Source: Coleofasciculus sp. FACHB-T130 (GTDB taxonomy: Bacteria > Cyanobacteriota > Cyanobacteriia > Cyanobacteriales > FACHB-T130). Taken from it: 64,000 bases of DNA. Numbering within the stretch: position 1 is the stretch's first letter; the number at the start of each line of letters is the position of its first letter. The notes beneath the pieces were generated by a model. That model searched no databases. It was not told the origin of the DNA and worked only from the letters and a program-made list of their open reading frames with translations. The translations under genes and the position numbers were made by a program. Positions 1-7,150 of this stretch are shown here, in pieces. The stretch is taken from NCBI RefSeq assembly GCF_014695375.1, contig NZ_JACJOG010000035.1, positions 62,001-126,000 on the forward strand, read 5' to 3'.

Positions 1-531
1 CCTCTCAAAACGCTGCTACCAGAATTGCGAACAGTAAACGTTCCAGTTATTTGGGTTAATTGGGGAAATCGTCCTGACTTACTGAATATCAGCGCTAGTG
101 TACGCCATGTTTATAATCCCACCGGCGATGGAGTGGGTTTAGGAGATCCGCTACCCGCGAATGGTGCGCCAGTGCTGATGGTGGGCAGTTGGGCGGCGGC
201 GGTGGTGGATGAATTGGAACCAAAACCGGAAGATATTCGCGTCGATAAGTACCGGATGAGCGGTTTTTGGGATACACCTCTCGACAGCATCTTGCGGAAC
301 CTGGGAAAAACGACTTTGTTTTTTGCCGGAGTTAATGCGGATCAATGCGTGATGGCAACGCTGCAAGATGCTAATTTCCTTGGCTATGACTGCATTTTGG
401 TGAAGGATGGTACTGCTACCACATCCCCAGAGTATTGCTGGCAAGCCACCCTTTATAACGTAAAACAGTGTTTTGGTTTCGTGGCAGATTCTCAAGCTAT
501 CGTAGAAGCAATTCAGTTGGCTAACCGCTAA
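1..531 (+). CDS. Isochorismatase-family cysteine hydrolase (RutB/biuret-hydrolase-like), 5' end outside window
   Basis: The reading frame is open from base 1, so the gene starts upstream of the window and at least 176 residues are present. The family hydrolyses C-N bonds of amides and ureides with an Asp-Lys-Cys triad. The Lys is seen in VDKYRMSGF, followed by the WDTPLDSIL segment, and the nucleophile Cys in GVNADQCVMAT; the Asp would lie upstream. The Lys-to-Cys stretch resembles ureidoacrylate amidohydrolase RutB and biuret hydrolase, so a ureide-type substrate is likely, but isochorismatase-fold enzymes are hard to tell apart by eye. The cupin gene follows 70 bases downstream on the same strand and may be co-transcribed. 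Two other ureide/pyrimidine loci lie in this window (amidohydrolase pair at 7.1-8.7 kb, URC genes at 24.5 kb). Family call is firm; substrate is inference. Confidence 0.85.
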   Translation, partial: PLKTLLPELRTVNVPVIWVNWGNRPDLLNISASVRHVYNPTGDGVGLGDPLPANGAPVLMVGSWAAAVVDELEPKPEDIRVDKYRMSGFWDTPLDSILRNLGKTTLFFAGVNADQCVMATLQDANFLGYDCILVKDGTATTSPEYCWQATLYNVKQCFGFVADSQAIVEAIQLANR

Positions 532-601
532 TGCTAATCGCCAATGGTAACGAACAATTAGCCATTAGCCATATTGCTCTCTTTTAGAGGAGAAATGCCC
601 G

Positions 602-1057
602 ATGGACTCGTCCCGTTGCATGATTCCGATCGTCAAGTCTCCCAGAGACTATCAAGCCTTTCGCATCAGTCCTGAGGATAGTAATCGGTTAGCGATTGTC
701 TTCGATCCGGCAAGCGCTAACGTTTCATTAACTTTTTGTGTAGAAATTTTTGATGTTGGTGGGAAAACTCCTCCCAATCGTCACCAAATGGCGGTGGAGA
801 TGTTTTTTGTCCTCAAGGGGCAAGGACTGGCAACTTGCGACGGCAAAACCGTCCCGATTCGCCCTGGAGACAGCTTATTAGTACCGCCGACGGGGATTCA
901 TAAAATTGAAAATACAGGTTGCGATCGCTTGTATACGCTGTGCTTTATGGTTCCCAACGAGGATTTTGTGGAACTAATTCGCAGCGGCGTCCCCGTCGAG
1001 TTGGATGAGGAAGATTTAACAGTTCTGAATCGTTCAGATGCGCTTGTCGCCTGCTAA
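602..1057 (+). CDS. Single-domain cupin protein
   Basis: A 151-residue protein with one cupin barrel. Cupin motif 1 is in the HQMAVEMFFVLKG stretch (residues about 60-75) and motif 2 in GDSLLVPPTGIHKIEN (about 97-112), which carries the expected PxG..H..N pattern. Such small cupins bind a metal and act as isomerases, dioxygenases or sensors; nothing here fixes the reaction. The start ATG has an AGAGGAG ribosome site about 9 bases upstream; a nearer ATG at 595 is in another frame and stops early. It follows a cysteine hydrolase by 70 bases on the same strand, so a joint role in degrading a small nitrogen compound is possible but not shown. Confidence 0.85.
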   Translation: MDSSRCMIPIVKSPRDYQAFRISPEDSNRLAIVFDPASANVSLTFCVEIFDVGGKTPPNRHQMAVEMFFVLKGQGLATCDGKTVPIRPGDSLLVPPTGIHKIENTGCDRLYTLCFMVPNEDFVELIRSGVPVELDEEDLTVLNRSDALVAC

Positions 1058-1121
1058 AGGTTTGAGAGAAAGAAACGGTTTGTCTGCTTAGTTATTAGTT
1101 ACGAGTCATCAGTGAAGGCAA

Positions 1122-1152
1122 GATACCCGACTTCTGCGAGAAGTCGGGTATC
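1122..1152. terminator. Perfect 14-bp palindrome between convergent genes
   Basis: GATACCCGACTTCT at 1122-1135 pairs perfectly with 1139-1152 around a GCG loop. It lies between the 3' ends of the cupin gene (+) and the exporter gene (-), so it could end transcription from both sides, although no T-run follows. Perfect short-loop palindromes of this kind are often dispersed repeats in cyanobacteria. Confidence 0.55.
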
Positions 1153-1286
1153 TGAACCGCTGGTATCTGATAAGTAAAATTGGATTGTTATCTATAAATT
1201 AATACAAATGAATTCAATAAATCTAGAAAGTCACTTTATCGTGGGCTAAAGTTTAAACTTATCTAAAAAGAGGTTCTTTGGTAAGT

Positions 1287-2120
1287 TTAATTATTAAAAT
1301 TGTTATAGTTTTGCCATGCTTGCCAAAAAACATAAATTGATAAAATTCCTAGCAAGGTGCGAAAGGCTAAGCTGACGACTTCATCGGGCAATTTGGGTAG
1401 AAAGCGCGTGCTTATTTGCGCCCCCAAGAAGCCACCACATCCTAAAAGCAGTCCTTCAACTAACAAAACATTGCCTCTGAAAGCGTGTCCTATAGTCGCT
1501 GATATAGCTGTAATCACGATGACACCTAAACTGGTTTGAATGGCAACTTTGATAGTTTCGCCTAAAAGTAAAATTTGCAGCGGCACCATAATTACACCGC
1601 CACCAACACCAAATAAACCTGCTAGTATCCCAGCAGCACTACCAGTGGCAATTCTGGCAAAATTTGGATTGAAGAAGATGTTTGAATTTCTATGAATAGT
1701 AGATTCGTGGCTGCCTTGAATTTGTAGTTCTTCTTCCTGCTTCTTTTTGATTGTCAACTGCTTGCGTAGTTCAACTAAGTAAATATTTAAAAGTAGCAAT
1801 AAGCCGAAAGCTGTTAGCAGTAAATAGGGACGAAATTGGGTTGCTAAATAAGCACCAATTTGTGCGGTGACTACAGCCGGAAATCCAATAGCAATCACTC
1901 TTTTGAAGCTGAATAACCCCATCCGCCAATTTTGGGCGCTGCCAGAAATTGCTGTGATTAAAATCGCTAGGCTACTGGTGCCAACGGCTTGCACAGGGGT
2001 GTATTTTAAAGCGACTAATAAGGGGACAAGAACCGTACCGCCGCCAATGCCTAAAAATCCCGCGAGAATTCCGGCAAACAGTCCAGCGATCGCAAAAATC
2101 AATAAACTCGTGGTTGTCAT
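1287..2120 (-). CDS. TauE/SafE (TSUP) family membrane exporter
   Basis: A 277-residue polytopic membrane protein. The two half-repeats of the family are visible: GILAGFLGIGGGTVLVPL near the N-terminus and GILAGLFGVGGGVIMVPL near residue 165, each followed by hydrophobic helices; about eight membrane segments are expected. Between them is a charged loop rich in Lys, Gln and Glu (about residues 115-140). Family members export sulfite, sulfoacetate or other organosulfur or C2 anions across the inner membrane. The oxidase gene lies 76 bases upstream on the same strand, so the two may form an operon in which the exporter removes a product. Substrate is not predictable from the sequence alone. Confidence 0.88.
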   Translation of the reverse strand: MTTTSLLIFAIAGLFAGILAGFLGIGGGTVLVPLLVALKYTPVQAVGTSSLAILITAISGSAQNWRMGLFSFKRVIAIGFPAVVTAQIGAYLATQFRPYLLLTAFGLLLLLNIYLVELRKQLTIKKKQEEELQIQGSHESTIHRNSNIFFNPNFARIATGSAAGILAGLFGVGGGVIMVPLQILLLGETIKVAIQTSLGVIVITAISATIGHAFRGNVLLVEGLLLGCGGFLGAQISTRFLPKLPDEVVSLAFRTLLGILSIYVFWQAWQNYNNFNN

Positions 2121-2154
2121 AGTAAAAACGCCTGACGATTGAAGTCGCGGCTAT

Positions 2155-2182
2155 ACAAACAAAGCCTGCCTACGCAGACTAA
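2155..2182. repeat. Dispersed short repeat, copy 1
   Basis: The string AAGCCTGCCTACGCAG in this spacer returns, as its near reverse complement (CTGCGTAGGTAGGCTT), in the leader of the uracil phosphoribosyltransferase gene near 27381-27400. It looks like a small dispersed intergenic repeat. Here it lies between the oxidase stop and the exporter start. Confidence 0.5.
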
Positions 2183-2196
2183 TAGGGATTGTATCG

Positions 2197-3375
2197 CTAC
2201 AACTGTAGCGGCGATAATTGGGTGAGAACCTCGTCTTCTTGACCTGCTGCCCAACTTGCAAAATGCTTGGCTAAGGATGGCACGAATACCAAGGGATTTG
2301 AGAATCCGGAGAAGAGATAAGCACCGTCCACGTTATTGAGTGCGCCGACTAAGGGAAGGCGATCGCTACTAAACGCAACCAAGCAGTGATGCCACTTTCC
2401 GGGTAGATTTTCTAGTGCAGGTAAGATTTTCCCCACCGCAGCACGAAGGTTCGCTTCACTTTGAGCCGCATCAATTTTAGCGTCGGGGTTCGCGATCGCG
2501 CGGCTAATTTGACCGATGCGTAAACTGCCATCTTTGAACTGAATCGCACCCGCATCTAGAATCGGTGGAACAGGCTCATAATCGGGTTCATCCCATAAGC
2601 GATCGTATTCAGGGATAGTTGCTTGGGCTTCTAGTTGAAAGCGTTTGATCTCTGCTGGCATCACCGTTGTCTGCAACTGTACATCAACGGGTGGCGTTTC
2701 GATGAGTTCGGTATGGGTGAAATACAAGCGGATGGGAATACCCGCAGCTTTGAGTAGCGTCCGACTCATTGCACCGGCACAAATAACCGTTTTGGCAGCG
2801 TGGTAGGTTGCCGTTGGGGTTTTGACTCCCTGAATCTTTGAGCCTGTGCCGAGTAGTTCCACCACCCGATCGATTTGCACCTCACCCCCAGCGCGGCGAA
2901 AAGCTTGAGTGTAGCCTTGAGTTAGTTTTTCGGGTTCAATGTGACCGTGACGAACCGTTAAAGCAGCAGCGATCGCATCTGGATTTAGTAGCGGTTCCAT
3001 CTCGCAAGCTTCTGAAACGCTGAGTAACCGAGGCGGAATGGCAAAATCAGCGTAGTTGGCAGCAACTTTCTCCGGATCGTCATCAGTACCAATCGTCAAA
3101 ATTAAATCCAATTCGCGGAACTGAGTATCGGTATCTAATTCCTCAGATAAGATCCGGTGACGCTCAATCCCCTCAGCACATAACTGTCGCGTCAACTCAG
3201 TCGTCCCTGACCAGTAGGCAATTCCACCATAACTATAGCGAGTGGCACCTTGCAGTGAGGCGTGTTGCTCTAACAAAAGAACCGAAAAGCCTTTGATTGC
3301 CAGTTCGTAAGCCAGCGCCGCGCCTGTAATGCCGCCGCCGACAACAATCCAGTCGTAAGTTTTCATCATTGCCAT
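2197..3375 (-). CDS. FAD-dependent oxidoreductase, DAO (glycine/D-amino-acid oxidase) family
   Basis: A 392-residue flavoenzyme. The N-terminal dinucleotide-binding motif is VVGGGITGAALAYELA (about residues 11-26), ending in an acidic residue (LLLEQHAS) that would hold the adenosine ribose. The C-terminal SSDRLPLVG...GAYLFSGF segment is the usual second FAD contact of the DAO family. Family members oxidise primary or secondary amines (glycine, sarcosine, D-amino acids) and release H2O2. The start could be any of three close Met codons (MAMMKTYDW). It is the upstream partner of the TauE/SafE exporter on the same strand. No signal peptide is seen, so it should be cytoplasmic. Substrate is unknown. 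Confidence 0.85.
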   Translation of the reverse strand: MAMMKTYDWIVVGGGITGAALAYELAIKGFSVLLLEQHASLQGATRYSYGGIAYWSGTTELTRQLCAEGIERHRILSEELDTDTQFRELDLILTIGTDDDPEKVAANYADFAIPPRLLSVSEACEMEPLLNPDAIAAALTVRHGHIEPEKLTQGYTQAFRRAGGEVQIDRVVELLGTGSKIQGVKTPTATYHAAKTVICAGAMSRTLLKAAGIPIRLYFTHTELIETPPVDVQLQTTVMPAEIKRFQLEAQATIPEYDRLWDEPDYEPVPPILDAGAIQFKDGSLRIGQISRAIANPDAKIDAAQSEANLRAAVGKILPALENLPGKWHHCLVAFSSDRLPLVGALNNVDGAYLFSGFSNPLVFVPSLAKHFASWAAGQEDEVLTQLSPLQL

Positions 3376-3574
3376 TGGTCATTCCTGCGTCTAATGACGA
3401 TTTTCCTTCCCCGCGCACACACGCTCTGTAAAGCTCTGTAACCCTAACAAGCCTTGGTTTTGCCCGATTTCTGGAAATGCTTTTCGTCGATTTGAAGAAC
3501 CAAAAAGCAGGCAGTTGAAGGGTGCTAAGTGCAGATGCCGACAACTCGTCTTCAGTTCAAAGGAAGGTTAACAC

Positions 3575-4096
3575 ATGGCATTCGGTCTTCGTAAATTTAA
3601 TTACAAATATGTTTCAACGCTGGCGCTACTCGGTGCAGGCGCATTTCTATTGTTGAACTCCCAAGCATGGGCGACAGCACTCACTAACAACGCTTCCGGT
3701 ATTCATGTTTCTAAGACTAACGTAGGCAATACTACCCTCCAAATTGCCGCCCAACCCCAAACCGGCGTCAATCGGCGCGTACAGTTTGCACGGGGGAGAA
3801 GCTCTACTACGATTAAGGGAGCGGTGCCCCTAGGCAAAAAAGACATCTATACTTTCAGGGCACGGAAAGGTCAAACAATTATTACAGAAATAACCTGGGA
3901 AGGCGATCGCGTAGGTGCCGATAACAACGACGAAGGACTGTCTGGCTTCACCTTCGTTTGGCCTAACGGAGAAGTGATGGAACACCCACAAAATATTTAT
4001 TTCCAGGCAACGTCAACAGGCGATTATCGGGTTGTGGTTGCACAGCCTTATAAGCTGACCAATTCCAGATACACATTTAAGTTGACGATTGAATAA
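3575..4096 (+). CDS. Secreted protein with PPC-like beta domain, unknown function
   Basis: A 173-residue protein with a classical signal peptide: basic start, hydrophobic stretch STLALLGAGAFLLL, then a likely cleavage after NSQAWA. The mature part is a beta-rich domain of about 100 residues (KKDIYTFRARKGQTIITEI ... STGDYRVVVAQP ... YTFKLTIE) that resembles the bacterial pre-peptidase C-terminal (PPC) fold, usually a binding or targeting module on exported proteins. No catalytic domain is attached. An AAGGAAGG-like ribosome site precedes the ATG, and a strong hairpin terminator follows the stop, so it is probably a single-gene unit. The exact role is not recognisable. Confidence 0.75.
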   Translation: MAFGLRKFNYKYVSTLALLGAGAFLLLNSQAWATALTNNASGIHVSKTNVGNTTLQIAAQPQTGVNRRVQFARGRSSTTIKGAVPLGKKDIYTFRARKGQTIITEITWEGDRVGADNNDEGLSGFTFVWPNGEVMEHPQNIYFQATSTGDYRVVVAQPYKLTNSRYTFKLTIE

Positions 4097-4131
4097 GGAA
4101 TCGGGCTTAAATAACGTATAAAGTTCGTGTT

Positions 4132-4171
4132 CCCTAGGGATATGGTATTGCCATGCCCCTAGGGTATTTTT
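4132..4171 (+). terminator. Rho-independent terminator after the secreted protein gene
   Basis: CCCTAGGG at 4132-4139 pairs with CCCTAGGG at 4157-4164, with ATGG/CCAT extending the stem inward, followed by TATTTTTAT. It sits 36 bases after the stop at 4096. Confidence 0.75.
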
Positions 4172-4233
4172 ATAGCCGCCCAGCACAGCCACTCAGCACT
4201 CGGTCAGCAGCTAGTAGATAATAAGAAATTTCT

Positions 4234-4875
4234 ATGGAGTTACAAATGCAAAGCTGTCCCTGTTGCTGGAATAAGCGCTTATTTGCGTGGTTGCTATCCA
4301 AAGGCAACGCTGGATATGAAAAACTGGTAAGCGATCGCAAGCGCGATCTATTTTCTGACTTGCACGGCGACGTGTTGGAAATTGGCCCCGGAACGGGTGC
4401 TAACTTCCCTTATTATCCCAAAGACATTCGCTGGATTGGCATCGAGCCGAACCCGTATATGCATCCTTATCTGCGAAAAGAAGCCGAACGAAATGGCTTA
4501 AACAATCCCGATATCCGCAGTATTAGCGCCCAACGACTGGAAGCTGAAGATAACAGTATCGATGCGGTTGTTAGTACCCTTGTCTTGTGTTCGGTGCCGG
4601 ATTTAACGGCAACTTTCCATGAAATCTTGCGAGTTCTCAAACCCGGCGGACGCTTCTTGTTTATCGAACACGTCGCCGCACCCCAAGGTACTTTCTTGCG
4701 ACGGTTACAGGAGGGAGTGCGTCCAGTGTGGAAATTTCTTGCCGATGGTTGCAACCCAGATCGAGAAACTTGGGTAGCATTGGAAAACGCTGGTTTTGAC
4801 CGCCTCAATTACGAAAAGTTTGAGATCGATTTCCCCATTGTTAGCCCTCAAATCGCCGGTGTCGCGACCAAGTAG
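4234..4875 (+). CDS. Class I SAM-dependent methyltransferase (METTL7-like)
   Basis: A 213-residue protein with a Rossmann methyltransferase core. Motif I is VLEIGPGTGANFPYY (about residues 47-61), the acidic motif II is GIEPNPYM, and the motif near the catalytic face is AVVSTLVLCSVPD followed by ILRVLKPGGRFLFIEHV. The N-terminal Cys-rich piece (SCPCCWNKRLF) and the overall layout resemble the METTL7/UbiE-like small-molecule methyltransferases; the acceptor is unknown. The start is at 4234, with an in-frame ATG at 4246 as an alternative. It stands alone between a terminator and the aminotransferase gene. Confidence 0.85.
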   Translation: MELQMQSCPCCWNKRLFAWLLSKGNAGYEKLVSDRKRDLFSDLHGDVLEIGPGTGANFPYYPKDIRWIGIEPNPYMHPYLRKEAERNGLNNPDIRSISAQRLEAEDNSIDAVVSTLVLCSVPDLTATFHEILRVLKPGGRFLFIEHVAAPQGTFLRRLQEGVRPVWKFLADGCNPDRETWVALENAGFDRLNYEKFEIDFPIVSPQIAGVATK

Positions 4876-5000
4876 CAGGATTGTTTGGGAAAGTAATTGA
4901 AGTGCTTGGAGTGCGCTCTTTGTGTAGCCCCAAGTCCGCCTTAAACTCAAGTTCAAGGCTCATCGCTCAAGTCCATTGAAATAAACTAAAATTCTTAGGC

Positions 5001-5019
5001 AGTCTTCTCTTAGAAGACT
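5001..5019. other. Small hairpin upstream of the aminotransferase gene
   Basis: AGTCTTCT (5001-5008) pairs perfectly with AGAAGACT (5012-5019) around CTT, followed by TGATTCTG. It could be a weak terminator for the methyltransferase gene or a leader hairpin 37 bases before the aminotransferase start. Confidence 0.4.
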
Positions 5020-5056
5020 TGATTCTGTTAGCCAGGAATTAAGCTCCGGGCGGGTA

Positions 5057-6448
5057 ATGCGACTGGTGAAAGATGTGACAACCAACTTATCGTTAGCGTC
5101 GAGCTTAAAGTCGCCTGTAACAAGGTTGAAAGTTTATCCTAGATTGCGTCTGCATATTAGCTTTGCCGACCTTGCAGCAAGTTTTTTTTCCTTTCTTTAC
5201 TTCCCAAACAGAGAGCAAATCATCCGAGACATTCAACTTGACTGGCTGGGGCGAGAACTTTTAGAAACACAATACGAGCGCGTCAAAATTCTCCCTAAGC
5301 CTGGATTTAAGCGTAGATGGGACGAGCAAATTGATGAATGTAGCAAGGTTCTAGTTACACTTTCAGTTAGAACAGCTCTCGATCTGCTGCTACAGTCATT
5401 AAACCTTCCTGCTGGGTCGGAAGTCTTGATGAGTGCTGTCAATATTCGGGATATGGTTGATGTGGTGAAACGGCATGGGTTAGTGCCGATACCCGTTGAT
5501 ATTTCCTTAGATACGCTTGCACCCGATCTCAATTTACTGGAATCTCTGATTTCGGAAAAAAGTAAAGTTTTGATTGTGGCACATTTATTCGGCTCGATTA
5601 TCAATCTGGAGCCTTATGGCGAACTGTGCAAGAAACACCAGATTTTCTTAGTAGAGGATTGTGCCCAAGCTTTTGCCGGTGACAAATATCACGGTTATCA
5701 GGACGCAGATGTAAGTTTATTTAGTTTTGGCCCGATCAAGTCCTGTACCGCGCTTGGGGGAGCGATCGCTATCATTCGAGAGCGATCGCTTGCTCAACAA
5801 ATGAGAGAGATCGAGCAACAATATCCCTCCAAGAGCGAGCCTTGGTTTTTTAAACGTATCCTTAAGTATTTTTGCTTAAAGCTTTTTTCCATTCCTTGGA
5901 TATATTACCCTCTACTGGTTTTTATTAAATACTTGGGAAAGAATCTCGACTCCGCGATCAACTCAATGACACGGGGGTTTTCTCAAGGAGATATTCTGAC
6001 AAAAATTAGGTATCGTCCTCCGACTCGGATGCTGGTTCTTTTGAGGCGGAGATTAAGAACCTGCAATACCCAATGGTTTGAAAGGCGGTCAAAAAATGCC
6101 CGCAAATTTCTGTCTCTTCTCAAACCCGAAATTCCTTGCCCCGGAAGCCAAACTGAGTACAACTCGTTTTGGGTTGTTCCCATACTGGTTTCAAATCCCC
6201 CAGCGATGATGGCAAAACTTAGAGAGCAAGGTTTTGACGCTACTCAAGGAAATACCAGTTTGACCTTTATAGATATAGATATAGATATAGATAACGCTTC
6301 GTCAGGTGACAAACCAGCGACTGAAGGAGCTGAGAATGCACAACGGCTGATCCAGCATGTGCTATACCTGCCCGTGTCTGAATCTTTACCGGAAAATGAC
6401 CTAGTGTGTCTTGCACAATTAATCAATTCCATGAAGTGTGCCCCATGA
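5057..6448 (+). CDS. DegT/DnrJ/EryC1-family PLP aminotransferase (sugar-aminotransferase type)
   Basis: A 463-residue fold-type I PLP enzyme. Key positions: VEDCAQ with Asp201 for the PLP ring nitrogen, and SFGPIKSCTALGGA with Lys228 as the likely Schiff-base lysine. The family usually aminates keto-sugars for cell-surface glycans or antibiotics. The protein is longer than the usual 370-400 residues: about 80 extra N-terminal residues and a hydrophobic stretch around residues 270-300 (ILKYFCLKLFSIPWIYY...) could associate with the membrane. Near residue 410 an Ile-Asp run (IDIDIDID) is encoded by a six-base tandem repeat. No sugar-nucleotide genes are adjacent, so substrate is open. Confidence 0.8.
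   Translation: MRLVKDVTTNLSLASSLKSPVTRLKVYPRLRLHISFADLAASFFSFLYFPNREQIIRDIQLDWLGRELLETQYERVKILPKPGFKRRWDEQIDECSKVLVTLSVRTALDLLLQSLNLPAGSEVLMSAVNIRDMVDVVKRHGLVPIPVDISLDTLAPDLNLLESLISEKSKVLIVAHLFGSIINLEPYGELCKKHQIFLVEDCAQAFAGDKYHGYQDADVSLFSFGPIKSCTALGGAIAIIRERSLAQQMREIEQQYPSKSEPWFFKRILKYFCLKLFSIPWIYYPLLVFIKYLGKNLDSAINSMTRGFSQGDILTKIRYRPPTRMLVLLRRRLRTCNTQWFERRSKNARKFLSLLKPEIPCPGSQTEYNSFWVVPILVSNPPAMMAKLREQGFDATQGNTSLTFIDIDIDIDNASSGDKPATEGAENAQRLIQHVLYLPVSESLPENDLVCLAQLINSMKCAP
6269..6294 (+). repeat. In-frame hexanucleotide microsatellite in the aminotransferase gene
   Basis: About four and a third copies of ATAGAT/AGATAT in tandem encode the Ile-Asp run near residue 410 of the aminotransferase. 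The unit is six bases, so copy-number change keeps the frame and only alters the number of ID pairs. Confidence 0.8.
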
Positions 6449-6641
6449 CAGCAAAAATGTAAGGGCGACTAGGCGGACTGAATACGCACATATCCCCAAG
6501 CTTGAGGCGGTGGGACTAAATTCGCATGCATCAGGATGCTCCTCCCAAAGCATGATTTTTATTATGAAATTGAAATTCTGTCAAGATAATTAAAAAAGAT
6601 GTTATATTAGTTTACATAGGTTCACACGAGGTTACACATTC

Positions 6642-6830
6642 ATGCGATACACCAATAAAGAAGGGAATACCCTAACCCTCGATGAGTGTATGACTGCCGA
6701 CAGCTTCTTTATGGAGGCTGATGTGTATGTCGGCGAACCACTAGAGATGCATTTCGACGAAAAACAAGAGCTAAAAGCAGGCAAGAAACCGAAGAAAGCA
6801 GTAGCAGCCAATCCAAGCGATCGCACATAA
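6642..6830 (+). CDS. Small acidic/lysine-tailed protein of 62 residues, unknown function
   Basis: A 62-residue ORF starting MRYTNKEGNTLTLDE, with an acidic centre and a lysine-rich C-terminal part (KQELKAGKKPKKA). A GAGG ribosome site lies about 10 bases before the ATG, and a plausible promoter (TGTCAA at 6579-6584, TATATT at 6603-6608, 18 bases apart) precedes it. The start context, codon pattern and isolated position support a real gene; no family is recognised. No membrane segment or signal peptide. It is followed by a tRNA-like stretch and a terminator. Confidence 0.55.
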   Translation: MRYTNKEGNTLTLDECMTADSFFMEADVYVGEPLEMHFDEKQELKAGKKPKKAVAANPSDRT

Positions 6831-6893
6831 ACCGCTCCCTACGAAGGTGTAATGGCTTTACTGTTGCAGAAACTTCAAAAATTAAAGAATTCT

Positions 6894-6982
6894 GGAAGTG
6901 TTACAGAGTGGTTGTTAGAGCGATTGACACCCATAGCAAGATCGGGGGTTTGAAAAAGCTCAACACGGCTAAAACACTTTCC
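6894..6982 (+). pseudogene. Possible degenerate class II tRNA (Ser-like) or structured 3' UTR
   Basis: GGAAGTGT at 6894-6901 pairs with ACACTTTCC at 6974-6982 with one bulged T, closing an 89-base segment, the size of a tRNA-Ser. The piece CAGAGTGGTTGTTAGAGCG after the 5' stem looks like a D arm, and GGGGGTTTGAAA is T-loop-like. The anticodon and T stems do not fold cleanly, so if it is a tRNA it is decayed. It could instead be a structured 3' end of the small-protein transcript. Confidence 0.22.
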
Positions 6983-7010
6983 TAAACCGGATATCTCTTC
7001 TCTAGACATT

Positions 7011-7039
7011 AACCTCGGCATACACAACCGAGGTTTTTT
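7011..7039 (+). terminator. Rho-independent terminator
   Basis: AACCTCGG (7011-7018) pairs perfectly with CCGAGGTT (7028-7035) around a 9-base loop, running directly into TTTTC. It ends transcription coming from the small-protein gene and the tRNA-like element, and it also separates them from the convergent amidohydrolase gene. The rest of 6831-7150 shows no other feature. Confidence 0.8.
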
Positions 7040-7150
7040 CTTGGGATACCCTTTAACTTTTGGGCAACGATAGATCAGAAACCCCCGTACCCCGACGTTA
7101 TCAGGGATGGGATTTCTAAAAACTGAATCTCGATAACGAGATGTATCGGG

